DNA of 64,000 nt from Polyangium spumosum (GTDB lineage Bacteria; Myxococcota_A; Polyangia; Polyangiales; Polyangiaceae), in assembly GCF_009649845.1 (NCBI RefSeq), contig NZ_WJIE01000001.1:1101054-1165053 (forward strand). The letters are read 5' to 3'. Both the position numbers and the translations under genes were made by a program. Positions 35,928-45,819 of the stretch are shown in pieces (position 1 is the first letter of the stretch; every line of letters begins with the position of its first letter). The notes under the pieces are model-generated. The model worked only from the letters and a program-made list of their open reading frames with translations. It was not told the DNA's origin and did no database searches.

Positions 35928-38417
35928 GTGCGCAGTCCAGTGCTTGACCTGAAAATCCGCCGGGGGCGATGGGCTTCTGTTCTCGGGCTCTTGCTAGCGG
36001 GGGGTGCGCTCGGCGTCGCCTGCACGCCGGACTCCGACATCGATCGGATCACGAGCGGGTCCGGTAGCGGCGCGGGCGGCGCGGGCGGCGACGGCGGCGC
36101 CTCTTCCAGCACGGGCACGGCGAGCAGCTCGAGCAGCGCGTCGTCCGCCTCGTCCAGCGGGAGCGGCGGCGCGGGCGGCGACGGCGGCGCGGGGGGCGCA
36201 GGTGGTGCCGGCGGCGAAGGTGGCGCAGGCGGCGCAGGCGGCGGCCCGGTGAGCAACTGCCCACCCGACGCGGATCTCGACGGCATCTCCGACGACGTCG
36301 AGGGCAAAGCCCAGGGCATCGACACGGACGGCGACGGCACGCCCGACTACCTCGACACGGACAGCGACGACGACTCGTTGCCCGACGCCCTCGAAGGACA
36401 GACGGCCTCCGTCGGCTGCGCGAACCCGCAGAACTCCGACGGCACCGGGCCCCCCGATTTCCGCGACACGGACAGCGACGACAACGGCCTGCCCGACGCG
36501 CTCGAGATCTACCCCGACCAGACGCCCTACGATCCGCAGAAGCCCGCGCCGAACCCCGCGGACACCGACGGCGACAACATCCCCGACTACGCAGACCCGG
36601 ACAACGACGACGACTCGTTGCCGGACACCGTCGAGCTCACCATGGGCGTCGCCACCGACACGGACGGCGACGGTCTGCCGGATCTGTCCGACGCCGACAG
36701 CGACGGCGACACGCTCGGCGACGCCTTCGAAGGGCTCGCGGATCCCGACGGAGACAACGTGCCCGCGTTCCGTGACGACGACAGCGACGCGGATGGGCTC
36801 TCCGACCTGTGCGAGGCCGGGCCCATGCACATGGTCTCGCAGCCGCCGCCCGACGCCGACAGCGATGGCAAGTACGACTTCCTCGACCTCGACACCGACG
36901 CAGACGGCATCCTGGACAAGGACGAGGACCAGAACCTCGACTGCGTACTCGACCCGCTCGAGACCGATCGCACGAAGGCCGACACGGACGGCGACGGCAC
37001 CACCGATCTGATCGAGCGCGAGCTCGGCTCGGACCCGCGCGATCCGTTCGTCACGCCCGGCACGCTCGGCAAGTTCTACTTCGTGTTGCCCTACCTCGGC
37101 GCGCCCTCGCCGGCCGAGAACATCGTTCCGCTTCGTACGAACTTGAACCAGGGCGACGTCGCCTTCCTCGTCGACACGACCGCGACGATGGGCGGCGAGA
37201 TCCAGAACCTCAAGAACAACCTCCCCGCGATCATCACCAAGCTGAAGGCGTCGATCCCCGATCTCGCCGTGGGCATCGCCGGCTTCGACGACTTCCCGAC
37301 GGGCACGTACGGCACCGTGGGCGTCGATCAGCCCTTCTACGTCGCAGGCACCACCGGCTACGTGAGCACCACCCTCGCCGACAACCTCGGCGCCGTGTTC
37401 GCCCTCAACGTGCACGACGGCGGCGACAAACCCGAGTCGCACGTCGCCGCCATGTACCGCGCGCTCACCGACGCCTACCTCCTCTGGCCCACCGGTCAGC
37501 TCGCGCCCGCGGGCGCGCCGAGCGGGCGTTATGGAACGCTCCGCTTCCGCGAAGGCGCGCTGCCGATCCTCGTGCCGATCACCGACGCTCCGTTCCACAA
37601 CGGCAGGCGCGCCCTCGACCCGAGCATCCTCCACGATCCCTACGACTTCAACGGACAGGCCCCCTTCCCCACGCCCACGGTCGACACGCTCGTCACCACG
37701 ATGAAGGAGAAGGGCGCAAGGATCATCGGCATCTCCGCGTCGGACGGCGTCCGCACCGGCGGCGATCCTTACGAAGACCTCGCGTACCTCGTCGATCAGA
37801 CCGGCTCGCTCGTCCCGCCCTCCGCGTTCGGCGGGCTTCAATGCGGGACGGCGATCGCGGGCGGCTTCATCACGCCGGACGGCCCCGCCAACGCCGACAA
37901 CCCCGGCGGGACGTGCCGCCTGATCTTCGACATCAGCACCGACGGCACCGGGCTCAACGACGCCACGCTCGACAAGGGGATCACGGCCCTCCTCAAGGCG
38001 ATCCGCTTCGACATCCGCGCCCTCGCCGCGCCGAACCTCGCCGATCCCATCGACGCCGTGGACACGTTCATCGCGCAGATCTCCGTCAACGCGCCGGGCG
38101 GCGACGACGCGGCCGAGCCCGGCGTCCCGTGCTTCTCGCTGAACGCCGTCCAGCAGCTCAAGGACGTCTGGTCGGGCGCGAAGGGCCTCGTGAAGGCGCA
38201 GGACGGCGTCAACGAGACCGCCCTCGGGATCATCCCTGGTCAGAAGATCTGCTTCAAGATCGTGCCCAAGCCGAACACGACGTTCCCGCAGAACGCCTCC
38301 GCGCAGATCTTCAAGGCCACGCTCACGGTCAAGGCGCAGAACGGCATCGCGCCCTCGGAGCTCTTGCTCGGCGCGCCGCGCGAGATCCTCTTCCTCGTCC
38401 CGCCCGCGCCGCAGTGA
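35928..38417 (+). CDS. Lipoprotein with calcium-binding repeats and von Willebrand factor A domain
   Basis: An 829-residue surface lipoprotein (lipobox GALGVAC, Cys near residue 32). A Gly/Ala/Ser linker (about 43-105) is followed by about ten thrombospondin type-3-like repeats (DTDGDGTPDYLDTDSDDD and variants, about 115-375) that should bind many calcium ions. A VWA domain starts near 415 with a MIDAS-like DTTATM. The C-terminal region continues from about 660. These features suggest a calcium-dependent adhesin. GTG 35928 is preceded by AAGGA six bases upstream, whereas ATG 35886 would put extra residues before the signal peptide. It is monocistronic. Confidence 0.85.
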   Translation: MRSPVLDLKIRRGRWASVLGLLLAGGALGVACTPDSDIDRITSGSGSGAGGAGGDGGASSSTGTASSSSSASSASSSGSGGAGGDGGAGGAGGAGGEGGAGGAGGGPVSNCPPDADLDGISDDVEGKAQGIDTDGDGTPDYLDTDSDDDSLPDALEGQTASVGCANPQNSDGTGPPDFRDTDSDDNGLPDALEIYPDQTPYDPQKPAPNPADTDGDNIPDYADPDNDDDSLPDTVELTMGVATDTDGDGLPDLSDADSDGDTLGDAFEGLADPDGDNVPAFRDDDSDADGLSDLCEAGPMHMVSQPPPDADSDGKYDFLDLDTDADGILDKDEDQNLDCVLDPLETDRTKADTDGDGTTDLIERELGSDPRDPFVTPGTLGKFYFVLPYLGAPSPAENIVPLRTNLNQGDVAFLVDTTATMGGEIQNLKNNLPAIITKLKASIPDLAVGIAGFDDFPTGTYGTVGVDQPFYVAGTTGYVSTTLADNLGAVFALNVHDGGDKPESHVAAMYRALTDAYLLWPTGQLAPAGAPSGRYGTLRFREGALPILVPITDAPFHNGRRALDPSILHDPYDFNGQAPFPTPTVDTLVTTMKEKGARIIGISASDGVRTGGDPYEDLAYLVDQTGSLVPPSAFGGLQCGTAIAGGFITPDGPANADNPGGTCRLIFDISTDGTGLNDATLDKGITALLKAIRFDIRALAAPNLADPIDAVDTFIAQISVNAPGGDDAAEPGVPCFSLNAVQQLKDVWSGAKGLVKAQDGVNETALGIIPGQKICFKIVPKPNTTFPQNASAQIFKATLTVKAQNGIAPSELLLGAPREILFLVPPAPQ

Positions 38418-38420
38418 CGG

Positions 38421-39602
38421 TCACCAGGTGGGCTCCTTCTTGCCCTTGCGCTTCTTCTTGCGCTCCTTGTTCCCGATCCCGATCTTCCCCCACTCGTACG
38501 AGACGCGCTTGCGGAACGCGCCGTTGTCGTCGCCTCCGTAGACGAAGAGCTCGCGCGCCGTCTCGGTCTCGCCCACCGTCGGCTGCCAGCGCTCCGTGGG
38601 CACGAAGGCCATCGAGACCGGCGCGTCGAAGCGCATGCGCGCCACGACGACCCCGCACCTCGCGCGACCCGAGGCCTTCGCGCAGCCGCCGCCGAGCACG
38701 AGCTCCTCGTTGCCGAGCGGGTGCCACGTCCAGATTCGTTCGACCTTGAAGGGATGGTCGGCCTTGCGCGTCACCGCCTCGCGGATCTCCTCCGGCACGA
38801 GCGGCTCGAGCGCCTGCGCGAGATCGGCCTTCGCGTCCGCGGGCTGGAACGTGAGCGGCGCGCCTCGGCTCACGTTGAGCACCACCTCGAAGCTGTTGGG
38901 CTCGCCCGCGCAGCAGCGGAAGCCCACGTCGGCGCGGCGCACGTCGACCTTCATGCCGCGGCCATTCGCGCACCTGCCGACGAGCTCACCTTGTGGCGCG
39001 TTCCCGCCGCGGGTCGTCCCGAGGTTCGCCTTGCTCGCATCGCGCTTCCACTGGCTCGACGTCCACTGCCACACGCCTCCGTGCAGATCGTGGACGCCGA
39101 ACGCGCTCTTGCAGCCCGCGTTCACGCCGTTCGGCACGAGCGTACGCATCGAGCCCGTCGTGCACGTCGCGGCCTTGTACGCGTCGCCGTACGGGTACGC
39201 CGTATTCTGCGGCCCCTTGCAGGCGCGCTCCCACTCGAGCTCCGTGCAGAGCCGCTTCTGCTGCGCCGCGCAGAGCCCTTCGGCCTCGGCCTGCGTCACG
39301 TTCGTCGTGGGGATCGCGCCGGGCTCGTTCGGGTACGGGAACAGGTCGATGTAGAAGCCCGTCATCACGACCTGCTCGCCCGCCATCTCCTCGTCGGGGA
39401 CACGCGGCAGCTTCTCGGGCGGCGTGCCCGCGATGAGCGAGCCGGGCGGGATCCAGGCCATCCCCGGGCGGGGATCGGGCTCTCGATCCGCCGTCACCCA
39501 CGGGGGCTCGGCCTCGTCGCCCGCGTCGGTCGGCTCGGGGGCGAGCCTCTTGCCTTGGCATCCGATCGCGAGCGCGGCGACGGCGACGAGGACCTTCTTC
39601 AC
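38421..39602 (-). CDS. Formylglycine-generating-enzyme-like (SUMF1) lipoprotein
   Basis: A 393-residue protein with a lipoprotein signal (VAALAIGC, Cys15). The FGE-sulfatase-like domain (about 46-250) shows [58 protein letters not shown], and ADVGFRCC. True FGE oxidises a sulfatase Cys to formylglycine in the cytoplasm or ER; here the location is extracytoplasmic and the sequence ends in about 140 unrelated residues with a very basic tail ([15 protein letters not shown]). A C-type-lectin-like binding or scaffold role is therefore as likely as enzymatic activity. The GTG start overlaps the upstream regulator's stop (GTGA). Confidence 0.85.
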   Translation of the reverse strand: MKKVLVAVAALAIGCQGKRLAPEPTDAGDEAEPPWVTADREPDPRPGMAWIPPGSLIAGTPPEKLPRVPDEEMAGEQVVMTGFYIDLFPYPNEPGAIPTTNVTQAEAEGLCAAQQKRLCTELEWERACKGPQNTAYPYGDAYKAATCTTGSMRTLVPNGVNAGCKSAFGVHDLHGGVWQWTSSQWKRDASKANLGTTRGGNAPQGELVGRCANGRGMKVDVRRADVGFRCCAGEPNSFEVVLNVSRGAPLTFQPADAKADLAQALEPLVPEEIREAVTRKADHPFKVERIWTWHPLGNEELVLGGGCAKASGRARCGVVVARMRFDAPVSMAFVPTERWQPTVGETETARELFVYGGDDNGAFRKRVSYEWGKIGIGNKERKKKRKGKKEPTW

Positions 39603-41089
39603 GTCGGCTCGTGCTCGCGCTCCCGGAGCCCCAGCTCCTTCATCTTGAGCTGCAGGCCCTTGCGCGAGATTTTGAGCAGCCGCGCCGCGTGCGTCACGTT
39701 GCCCTGCGTCTGCTTGAGCGCGCGCACGATGAGGTCTCGCTCGAGCCGGCTCATCGCCGCCTTGACCTGCTCCTTCAGGCCGTCGGAGAGCGCTGCCGCG
39801 TCGCCTTGTTGCGGATCGGGCGACGACGGCGACGGCGCGCGCGCTCCCTCCGCGGCGGAGGGCGCGCTCGCCGAGAGGGCGCTCGCTTGCGAGGCGTTCG
39901 AACGCACCTCCTCCGAGAGATCCTCGAGCCGGATGCGGGCGCCGTCCGCGAAGAGCACGGCCCGCTCGATCACGTTCTCGAGCTCGCGGATGTTCCCCGG
40001 CCAGCCGTAGGCCGAGAGACGCTCGAGCGCGTCCGGCTCGACGCCCTCGATGTTCTTGCGCAGGCGCGCGTTGAACTTCGCGATGAAGTACGACACGAGC
40101 GGCGGGATGTCGGTCCTGCGCTCGCGCAGCGCGGGCAGCGCGATCGACACCACGTTGAGCCGGTAGAAGAGATCCTCGCGGAACGATCCTGCGCCGATCT
40201 CGCGCTTGAGGTCGCGGTTCGTCGCGGCGACGAGCCGCACGTCGACGCGGATCGTCTTGATGCCGCCCACGCGCTCGAACTCGCTCTCCTGGAGCACGCG
40301 CAGGAGCTTCACCTGCATCTCGTTCGGGATCTCGCCGATCTCGTCGAGGAAGAGCGTCCCGCCCGACGCGAGCTCGAAGCGGCCCGGCTTCGACGCGACC
40401 GCGCCCGTGAACGCGCCTCGCTCGTAGCCGAAGAGCTCCGACTCCATCAGGTCCTTCGGGATCGCGGCGCAGTTCACCTTGATGAACGGCCTGTCGCGGC
40501 GGCTCGAGTTCTCGTGCAGCGCCCGCGCCACGAGCTCCTTGCCCGTCCCGCTCTCGCCCGTGATGAGCACCGTCGTGGGCGTGTCCGCGACGCGCTCGAT
40601 GATCGAGTAGAGCTCGTGGATCGGCTGGCTCTCGCCGATGATCCCGAAGCGCGCCGTGCCCTCGCGCGGCAAGGCCGACACGGCGACGTCGCGCGACGCG
40701 TCGGCGCTCGCGAGGTCACGCGTGCGCAGCGCCTTGCGGACCACGAGGCGCACCTCGTGCTGGTCGAAGGGCTTCGTGATGTAGTCGAAGGCGCCGGTCT
40801 TCAGGGCCTCGACGGCGTTGTCGACCGTCCCGTGCGCCGTCAACATGACCACGGGGCGCGTCGGATCGTCCCGCATGGCGGCGCGGAGCAGATCCATCCC
40901 ATCCACCTTGGGCATCCGGAGGTCGGTGATCACGAGGTCGATGTGGTGCTCCTTGAGGAAGGCGAGGGCTTCCTCCCCGTCCTCGGCGGTGTGCACCTCG
41001 TAGCCGTCCCGACCGAGCTGCGCGCTGAGCACGCGGCGCAGGTTGGCCTCGTCGTCCACGACCAGGATCTGCTTCTTTTCGGGTAGCAC
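39599..41089 (-). CDS. NtrC-family sigma-54-dependent response regulator
   Basis: A 496-residue activator. Receiver domain 5-120: acidic pocket Asp12-Asp13, phospho-acceptor Asp56 (ITDLRMP) and Lys106 (YITKPFD). AAA+ domain with Walker A GESGTGKE (178-185), sigma-54 contact loop GAFTGA (225-230) and Walker B LFLDE. A Fis-type helix-turn-helix lies at the end ([25 protein letters not shown]). All key residues are intact. No sensor kinase adjoins, so it is an orphan regulator. It is translationally coupled to the FGE-like lipoprotein behind it. Target promoters are not identifiable here. Confidence 0.96.
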   Translation of the reverse strand: MLPEKKQILVVDDEANLRRVLSAQLGRDGYEVHTAEDGEEALAFLKEHHIDLVITDLRMPKVDGMDLLRAAMRDDPTRPVVMLTAHGTVDNAVEALKTGAFDYITKPFDQHEVRLVVRKALRTRDLASADASRDVAVSALPREGTARFGIIGESQPIHELYSIIERVADTPTTVLITGESGTGKELVARALHENSSRRDRPFIKVNCAAIPKDLMESELFGYERGAFTGAVASKPGRFELASGGTLFLDEIGEIPNEMQVKLLRVLQESEFERVGGIKTIRVDVRLVAATNRDLKREIGAGSFREDLFYRLNVVSIALPALRERRTDIPPLVSYFIAKFNARLRKNIEGVEPDALERLSAYGWPGNIRELENVIERAVLFADGARIRLEDLSEEVRSNASQASALSASAPSAAEGARAPSPSSPDPQQGDAAALSDGLKEQVKAAMSRLERDLIVRALKQTQGNVTHAARLLKISRKGLQLKMKELGLREREHEPT

Positions 41090-41307
41090 GCGGCGAGGTT
41101 ACCAGAGCCCGGGCGCGAGGGGAGCCGCGGCTCGGGCCCCGGGAGCCGCCGGCGCTGGAGGGGGCGGGTCGGCGGCGCCGGGGGGGCGGGCGGGAGCCGG
41201 GGGGGCCCGAAGATGCGGGATCGACGGCATCTTGCTCACCGTGTTCGCGCTTTTTTTCGCGGACGGCGGCACATGCCATTATGCTCGGTACGAAGGACGA
41301 ATACCGC

Positions 41308-42222
41308 ATGTGGGGAACGCGCGCGCAGGGGGTATCTCTGGTCGGGCTGGTCGTCGGGGTGACCCTGGCGACGGGCATGGCCATGGCCGATGGCCCGCAG
41401 AATCCGTTCGCCGGCCAGTGCAACCGAACGGCGACCGAAGAGGACATCGAAGGCGCCAAAGGCGCACACAAGGCCGCACGGCAGTTCTACGAGCGTGGTG
41501 AGTACGCTCGAGCGATCCAGTACTGGCGGGATGTCTTCAACCTCGACTGCAACGCAGTCGGCACGCTGCAGAACATCGCCAACGCCTACGAAAAACTCGG
41601 CGATCGTCAGAACGCGATCTTCGCGCTCGAGGCCTACCTCCAGCGCTCGCCGAACGCGTCGGACGCGGCGAAGATCGAGACCCGCATCAAGAACCTGAAG
41701 GACCTTCAGCAGAGCCAGGCGCCGACGGCGAGCGCGACGGCCTCTGCGGCCCCGACGGTCACGTCTACGGTGCGCCCCGAGCTCCCGCCGCCTCCGCCCG
41801 TGAAGCCTTACGGGATCGCCCCGTGGGTGACGGTCGGCGTCGGCGGCGCGGCCCTCATCGCTGGCGCGATCCTCTTGCCGATCGGCCTCGGCAACGTGAG
41901 CGGCGCGAAGGGCGACGGCAAGTGCTACGAGGTCGAGAACAACAAGGCCGGCTCGCTGAACCTCGTGGAAAAAACAGGCTCGGGCCAGTGGTGGTGCGGG
42001 GACAACGCGACGGCGTACAACCAGGCCACGCGCGGGCAGTCGCAGGCGCTCATCGGCAAGATCGCGCTCGGCGTCGGCGGCGCGGCGGTCGCGGGTGGCC
42101 TCGTGTGGGAGCTGCTCTTCAACAAGCCCAAGCCGCAGGACGAGCAGAAGTCGAGCGGCGTTCGCGTCACGCCCACCGTCGGCCCCGGCATGAGCGGCGT
42201 CTTCGTGCACGGTTCGTTCTGA
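41308..42222 (+). CDS. Exported TPR-like protein with two C-terminal hydrophobic segments
   Basis: A 304-residue protein with a signal peptide (LATGMAMADGPQ, about 1-28). TPR-like helices (GAHKAARQFYERGEYARAIQYW, LQNIANAYEKLGDRQNAIFALEAYL) are followed by an Ala/Thr/Pro linker and two hydrophobic helices (about 175-195 and 255-275) separated by a loop with two Cys (CYEVENN, WWCGDN). The layout parallels the 5449 protein. ATG 41308 has GAAGGA at good spacing; an in-frame ATG at 41281 is an alternative. Role unknown, probably envelope-associated. Confidence 0.72.
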   Translation: MWGTRAQGVSLVGLVVGVTLATGMAMADGPQNPFAGQCNRTATEEDIEGAKGAHKAARQFYERGEYARAIQYWRDVFNLDCNAVGTLQNIANAYEKLGDRQNAIFALEAYLQRSPNASDAAKIETRIKNLKDLQQSQAPTASATASAAPTVTSTVRPELPPPPPVKPYGIAPWVTVGVGGAALIAGAILLPIGLGNVSGAKGDGKCYEVENNKAGSLNLVEKTGSGQWWCGDNATAYNQATRGQSQALIGKIALGVGGAAVAGGLVWELLFNKPKPQDEQKSSGVRVTPTVGPGMSGVFVHGSF

Positions 42223-42242
42223 CGAGCTCGTTCTGACGAACG

Positions 42243-42264
42243 ACCCGTTTGTCCTCAAACGGGT
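42243..42264. terminator. Bidirectional terminator-like hairpin
   Basis: ACCCGTTTG / CAAACGGGT, nine perfect pairs with a TCCT loop, sits between the convergent TPR-like gene and the Nudix gene. It includes the Nudix stop codon (42255-42257). Confidence 0.6.
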
Positions 42265-42905
42265 TCTCGATCCCCCCAGGGCATCTCGCGTTGCAGGATC
42301 GGCGGCGGCAGCGTCGCCCCGATCCCGTCCGCGATCTGCGCGACGAGCTCGTGGAAGATCACCGCGCTCGCGCCGTAGAGCACACACGACCCGAGCGCGA
42401 AGTGCGGCATCAGGATCTCCCCTCCCCGCCACGGCACCATCACGCCCCGGATGGGCTCCTCGCCGCGCAGGTACGCGCCGAGCGGCAGCTCGAGGATCCG
42501 CGCGATCTCCGACGAACACGCCACCGGCGCGAGCGCCGCGTCGACGGCCACGACGTACGGGTGGATCAAGTAACGACCGTTGTACGTCGGCGTCGCCGTG
42601 AGCTCACCGAGCCGCGTGATCCCCTCGCCTGCGAGCCCCACCTCCTCGTCCATCTCGCGCAGCGCCGTCGCGTAGAGATCCACGTCGTCCGGCTCTCGTT
42701 TGCCGCCGGGGAACGCCACCTGGCTCGGGTGCTCGCGTAGAACCGCCGACCGCAGGATCGCGATCACCACGGGCTCGGGCTCGAAGCGGATCGGGATCGC
42801 GACCGCCGCGGAGCGCGCTTCCGCCTGCAACATCGAGATCCACGGGCTGTCCTTCGCGGGCAAACCGAGGAGGGCGCGGCGTACGTCATCAGGGGAGATC
42901 GGCAT
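42255..42905 (-). CDS. Nudix hydrolase, CoA-pyrophosphatase type
   Basis: A 216-residue Nudix protein. The box GGKREPDDVDLYATALREMDEEVGL, preceded by SQVAFP, matches the CoA-specific (NudL/Pcd1) subgroup, in which the residues before and after the box read SQV-FPGGK and LREMDEE. Predicted reaction: cleavage of CoA or acyl-CoA to phosphopantetheine and 3',5'-ADP. The first Glu of a textbook Nudix box (GX5E) is Asp here. ATG 42905 (MPISPDD) is preferred over a TTG at 42953 that only adds Arg/Ala. Not in an operon. Confidence 0.85.
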   Translation of the reverse strand: MPISPDDVRRALLGLPAKDSPWISMLQAEARSAAVAIPIRFEPEPVVIAILRSAVLREHPSQVAFPGGKREPDDVDLYATALREMDEEVGLAGEGITRLGELTATPTYNGRYLIHPYVVAVDAALAPVACSSEIARILELPLGAYLRGEEPIRGVMVPWRGGEILMPHFALGSCVLYGASAVIFHELVAQIADGIGATLPPPILQREMPWGDREPV

Positions 42906-42977
42906 GAGCGGCGAGCGCGCGGGCGAACGGGCAGCACGCGCGCGCGATCTCAAGGGAGCAGAACAGGACCACGGCGG

Positions 42978-44111
42978 TCAATCGTTCTGGCCCTCGCGCG
43001 CCTCGCTCTTGCCGAGGCCCGGGAGCGGCGCGCCGCGCGCGCGGGCCACATCCATCACCTGATCGAGGCCCGCCGACAGGAACGACAACAAGCTCCCGTC
43101 CGTCGTGGTCACGTTCACGCGATCGAACGAGGCGCGGAACGCGTTCGCGATCGACGGGAGCGTCTCGGTCAGCATGATCTCTTGCAGCCGCGCCTCACCG
43201 AGCTCCGGCACGCTGCGCTTCTTCGCCTCGATCTCGGCCTCGAGCTCGGCCGCGGCGCGACGCGTCTCGAGCGCGATACGCGCCTCCGCTTGCTCGGCCT
43301 CCGCTCGCTCGCGCGCGCGCAGGAGCTCCTCCTCGTGGGCCCGCCGCACGAGCGCCTGCTTGTGCTCGAGCGCTTGCATCTCCCGCCTCCGCTCGGCCGC
43401 GATACGCGCCTCCTCCTCGGCCATGATCGCGCGCCGCGCGTCCTCCGCCGCGCGCTTGCGCTCGAACGCGAGCCTGTTCTCCTCCACCGCGACCTCCTCC
43501 TTCGCGCGTAGCGCCTCGAGCGCGAGTTTTTCCCGGTACGGAGCCTGCAGCCGCGTGAAGACCTCCTGCGAGAGCACCTTCACGTCCTGGATCTCGATCG
43601 TGTCGATCACCACGCCCCAGCCCGTGCTCGTCCCGTCCTCCTGGCTGCCCTCGCCCGCGAGCACGGGCGCGATCTCGGCCATCAGCGCGGCGGCCACGCG
43701 CTCCTTCCGGTGCGTGAGGCACTCCTCGAGGCCGAGGCCCGCGACGATGCGCCGCGTGGCGCCGACGAACATCTCGCGCAGGATGTCGGTGAGCCCGTCG
43801 CGATCTCGATCGATCATCCGGTACGCGAGCAGCGGCTCGACGATGCGGTAGACCGCGAGGCCCGTCACCTCCACGCCCGCCTTCTCCAGCGTCACCTGAT
43901 CGGCGCGGAACTGGAGCTTCTGGATGGTGGTGGGGATCAACGTGACGCTGTCCGAGGGCCACTTGAAGACGCTCACGCCCTGGCCCGAGCGCTTGACCTT
44001 CCCGTCGCGGATCAGGATCAGAAACTCGTGCGGCTCTGCGGTGACACGGCCGAAGTTCGGGATCGTTCGCATGCCACCCCGTGAGAGCAACCGCCGCGCC
44101 AGCGCCAACAT
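42978..44111 (-). CDS. SPFH/prohibitin-domain protein with coiled coil
   Basis: A 377-residue protein with an SPFH (band 7) domain at about 18-205 (VKRSGQGVSVFKWPSDSVTLIPTT ... TVEKAG-like region ... IRMIDRDRDG-type helix) and a long Glu/Arg/Ala-rich coiled coil (about 205-310). It ends with a short globular tail. Flotillin-like proteins organise membrane microdomains, but here no membrane helix is present at the N-terminus, only LARRLL, so association may be peripheral. Flanking genes give no clue to its partner. Confidence 0.8.
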   Translation of the reverse strand: MLALARRLLSRGGMRTIPNFGRVTAEPHEFLILIRDGKVKRSGQGVSVFKWPSDSVTLIPTTIQKLQFRADQVTLEKAGVEVTGLAVYRIVEPLLAYRMIDRDRDGLTDILREMFVGATRRIVAGLGLEECLTHRKERVAAALMAEIAPVLAGEGSQEDGTSTGWGVVIDTIEIQDVKVLSQEVFTRLQAPYREKLALEALRAKEEVAVEENRLAFERKRAAEDARRAIMAEEEARIAAERRREMQALEHKQALVRRAHEEELLRARERAEAEQAEARIALETRRAAAELEAEIEAKKRSVPELGEARLQEIMLTETLPSIANAFRASFDRVNVTTTDGSLLSFLSAGLDQVMDVARARGAPLPGLGKSEAREGQND

Positions 44112-44190
44112 GCGGCGCTTTTAGCCCTTTGTGACGCGCCCTGTCGCGCGCGCGTGCTCCATTCCGGAGCGCGGCGCTCCGTTTCGGAGC

Positions 44191-45819
44191 TCAGCTCGGA
44201 TCGACGGCCGCGTACACCACGATCGGCGCCGCCTTGCCTCGCACCGACACCGGCGGCATCGGCCGCGCCGTCACGATGTCCTTCACGCGCTCGTAGGCCG
44301 CTTCGCTGAGCAGGATGTCCGTCCCGAGCTCCTTGGTGAGGCCCTGGATCCGCGCCGCCACGTTCACGACGTCGCCGATCACCGTGTACTCCATCCGATC
44401 GGGGCTGCCCACGCTGCCGGCCACCATCTCGCCCGTGTGTACGCCGATCCCGATCCCGAGCGCCTTGCGCCCCTCGGCCACCTCTTGCTCGTTGAACCGG
44501 GCGAGCGCCGCGCGCACCCCGAGCGCCGCGCGGGCCGCGCGTTCGGCGTGGTCCGGCGCTGGCACGGGCGCGCCGAAGACCGCGAGCAGGCTGTCGCCGC
44601 CGAACTTGTTGATGAACCCGCCCTCGGCGCGGATCGGCGGGCTCACCGCGGCGAAGTACCGGTTCAGGAGGCTCACGACCTCCACGGGCGGCATCTGCTC
44701 CGAGAGCGAGGTGAACCCGCGGATGTCGGCGAAGATCACCGTCGCGCGCACGAGGCTCCCGCCCATGGAGACGCCGTGCTTCATCACCTGCTCGGCGAGC
44801 TCGGGCGCCACGTACCTCCCGAACGCGTCGCGCAGCCGCTCGCGCTCAACGAGCCCGTGCGTCATCCGGTTGAAGCCGCGGTACGCCTCGGCGAACTCGT
44901 CCGTCGAGGCCACCACGAGCTCCGCCGACACCTCGCCTCGCTCGACGCGCCGCATGGCCTCGACGAGCCCCTCGGCCGAGGACGCGAGGTCACGCGAGAG
45001 CATGGTCGCGAGGAAAAGCGCCACGCTCGATCCGCCGACCACGAGCAGCAGCACCCAGAGCCCGAGCGGCGTCTCGATCCACGAGGCATCGAGCATCCCG
45101 ATCTGCTCGAGCAGGCGATCGAGCTTCAGCATCACCGTGAACCCGAGCGCGGCGAGCGGCACACACGCGACGAACGCGAACACGAAGAGGAGCTGCGTGC
45201 GAATCTCGAGCGGCCGCACGTGCGGGACCGCGTCGCGTGTCGCCTCGTCCACGTGCGCGCGGATGTGCGAGAGCACGGGCCGCACCGCCGTCTTCACGGC
45301 GAAGTACTCGTAGATCGCGTGGCCCGCGGCGAAGACCACGATCGTCGCGTAGACGAGGGCGAACTGCCAGGGCGCGAGGCCGAGCGCGAGCCAGCGGTTC
45401 GCGAGCAGGCAGAGCACCGTCATGGACACGGCGAGGATCGGCGCGTGCACGAAGAGCACGCGCGCCGCCGTGTAGAGCGGCAGGTTCAAGGCCCGCGCGA
45501 GCGCCGGCGCCGCGAGCTCCTTCACCCGAGGACCACCGAGCGCCACGAAGAACGCGCGGATCGGCGCGACGTGCCGCCCGATGAGCGAGATGTCGGCGAT
45601 GAGCTGCGGCAGCGCGGCGAGCGGCGCGAGCAAGCCGAGGACGAGCTGCTTCTGGTAGGTGCTGAAGTCGAGGCCGAACAGGTAGAAGAGCGCGCCCGTG
45701 CCCGTCGCCGCGAGCGAGGCGTAGAGGTAGATGAGGATCAGGCGGCGATGCAGGAGCCGCCCGAGATCGCTCCCCTCCGCGGCGGTCTTCCCGGGCGTCG
45801 TCGCCAGCGCCTCCGTCAT
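44191..45819 (-). CDS. Membrane adenylate/guanylate cyclase (class III) with HAMP domain
   Basis: A 542-residue protein with about six membrane helices in the first 270 residues, a HAMP linker (about 272-325) and a class III cyclase domain (about 345-535). The metal-binding Asp pair (VIFADIRGFTS, Asp365; FGGDSLLAVFG, Asp409), the Lys of FINKF and the Asn/Arg in GDVVNVAAR are all present, so it should make cAMP. Arrangement resembles membrane receptors of the CyaA/Cya type. Its ATG overlaps the upstream gene's stop by four bases (ATGA). It closes a three-gene operon with a radical SAM protein. Confidence 0.93.
   Translation of the reverse strand: MTEALATTPGKTAAEGSDLGRLLHRRLILIYLYASLAATGTGALFYLFGLDFSTYQKQLVLGLLAPLAALPQLIADISLIGRHVAPIRAFFVALGGPRVKELAAPALARALNLPLYTAARVLFVHAPILAVSMTVLCLLANRWLALGLAPWQFALVYATIVVFAAGHAIYEYFAVKTAVRPVLSHIRAHVDEATRDAVPHVRPLEIRTQLLFVFAFVACVPLAALGFTVMLKLDRLLEQIGMLDASWIETPLGLWVLLLVVGGSSVALFLATMLSRDLASSAEGLVEAMRRVERGEVSAELVVASTDEFAEAYRGFNRMTHGLVERERLRDAFGRYVAPELAEQVMKHGVSMGGSLVRATVIFADIRGFTSLSEQMPPVEVVSLLNRYFAAVSPPIRAEGGFINKFGGDSLLAVFGAPVPAPDHAERAARAALGVRAALARFNEQEVAEGRKALGIGIGVHTGEMVAGSVGSPDRMEYTVIGDVVNVAARIQGLTKELGTDILLSEAAYERVKDIVTARPMPPVSVRGKAAPIVVYAAVDPS

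Noticed and set aside
41090-41307. Sigma-54 promoter near the NtrC-type regulator
   Set aside because: GGCAC occurs, but no GC dinucleotide falls at the required -12 spacing, so no -24/-12 element could be supported.
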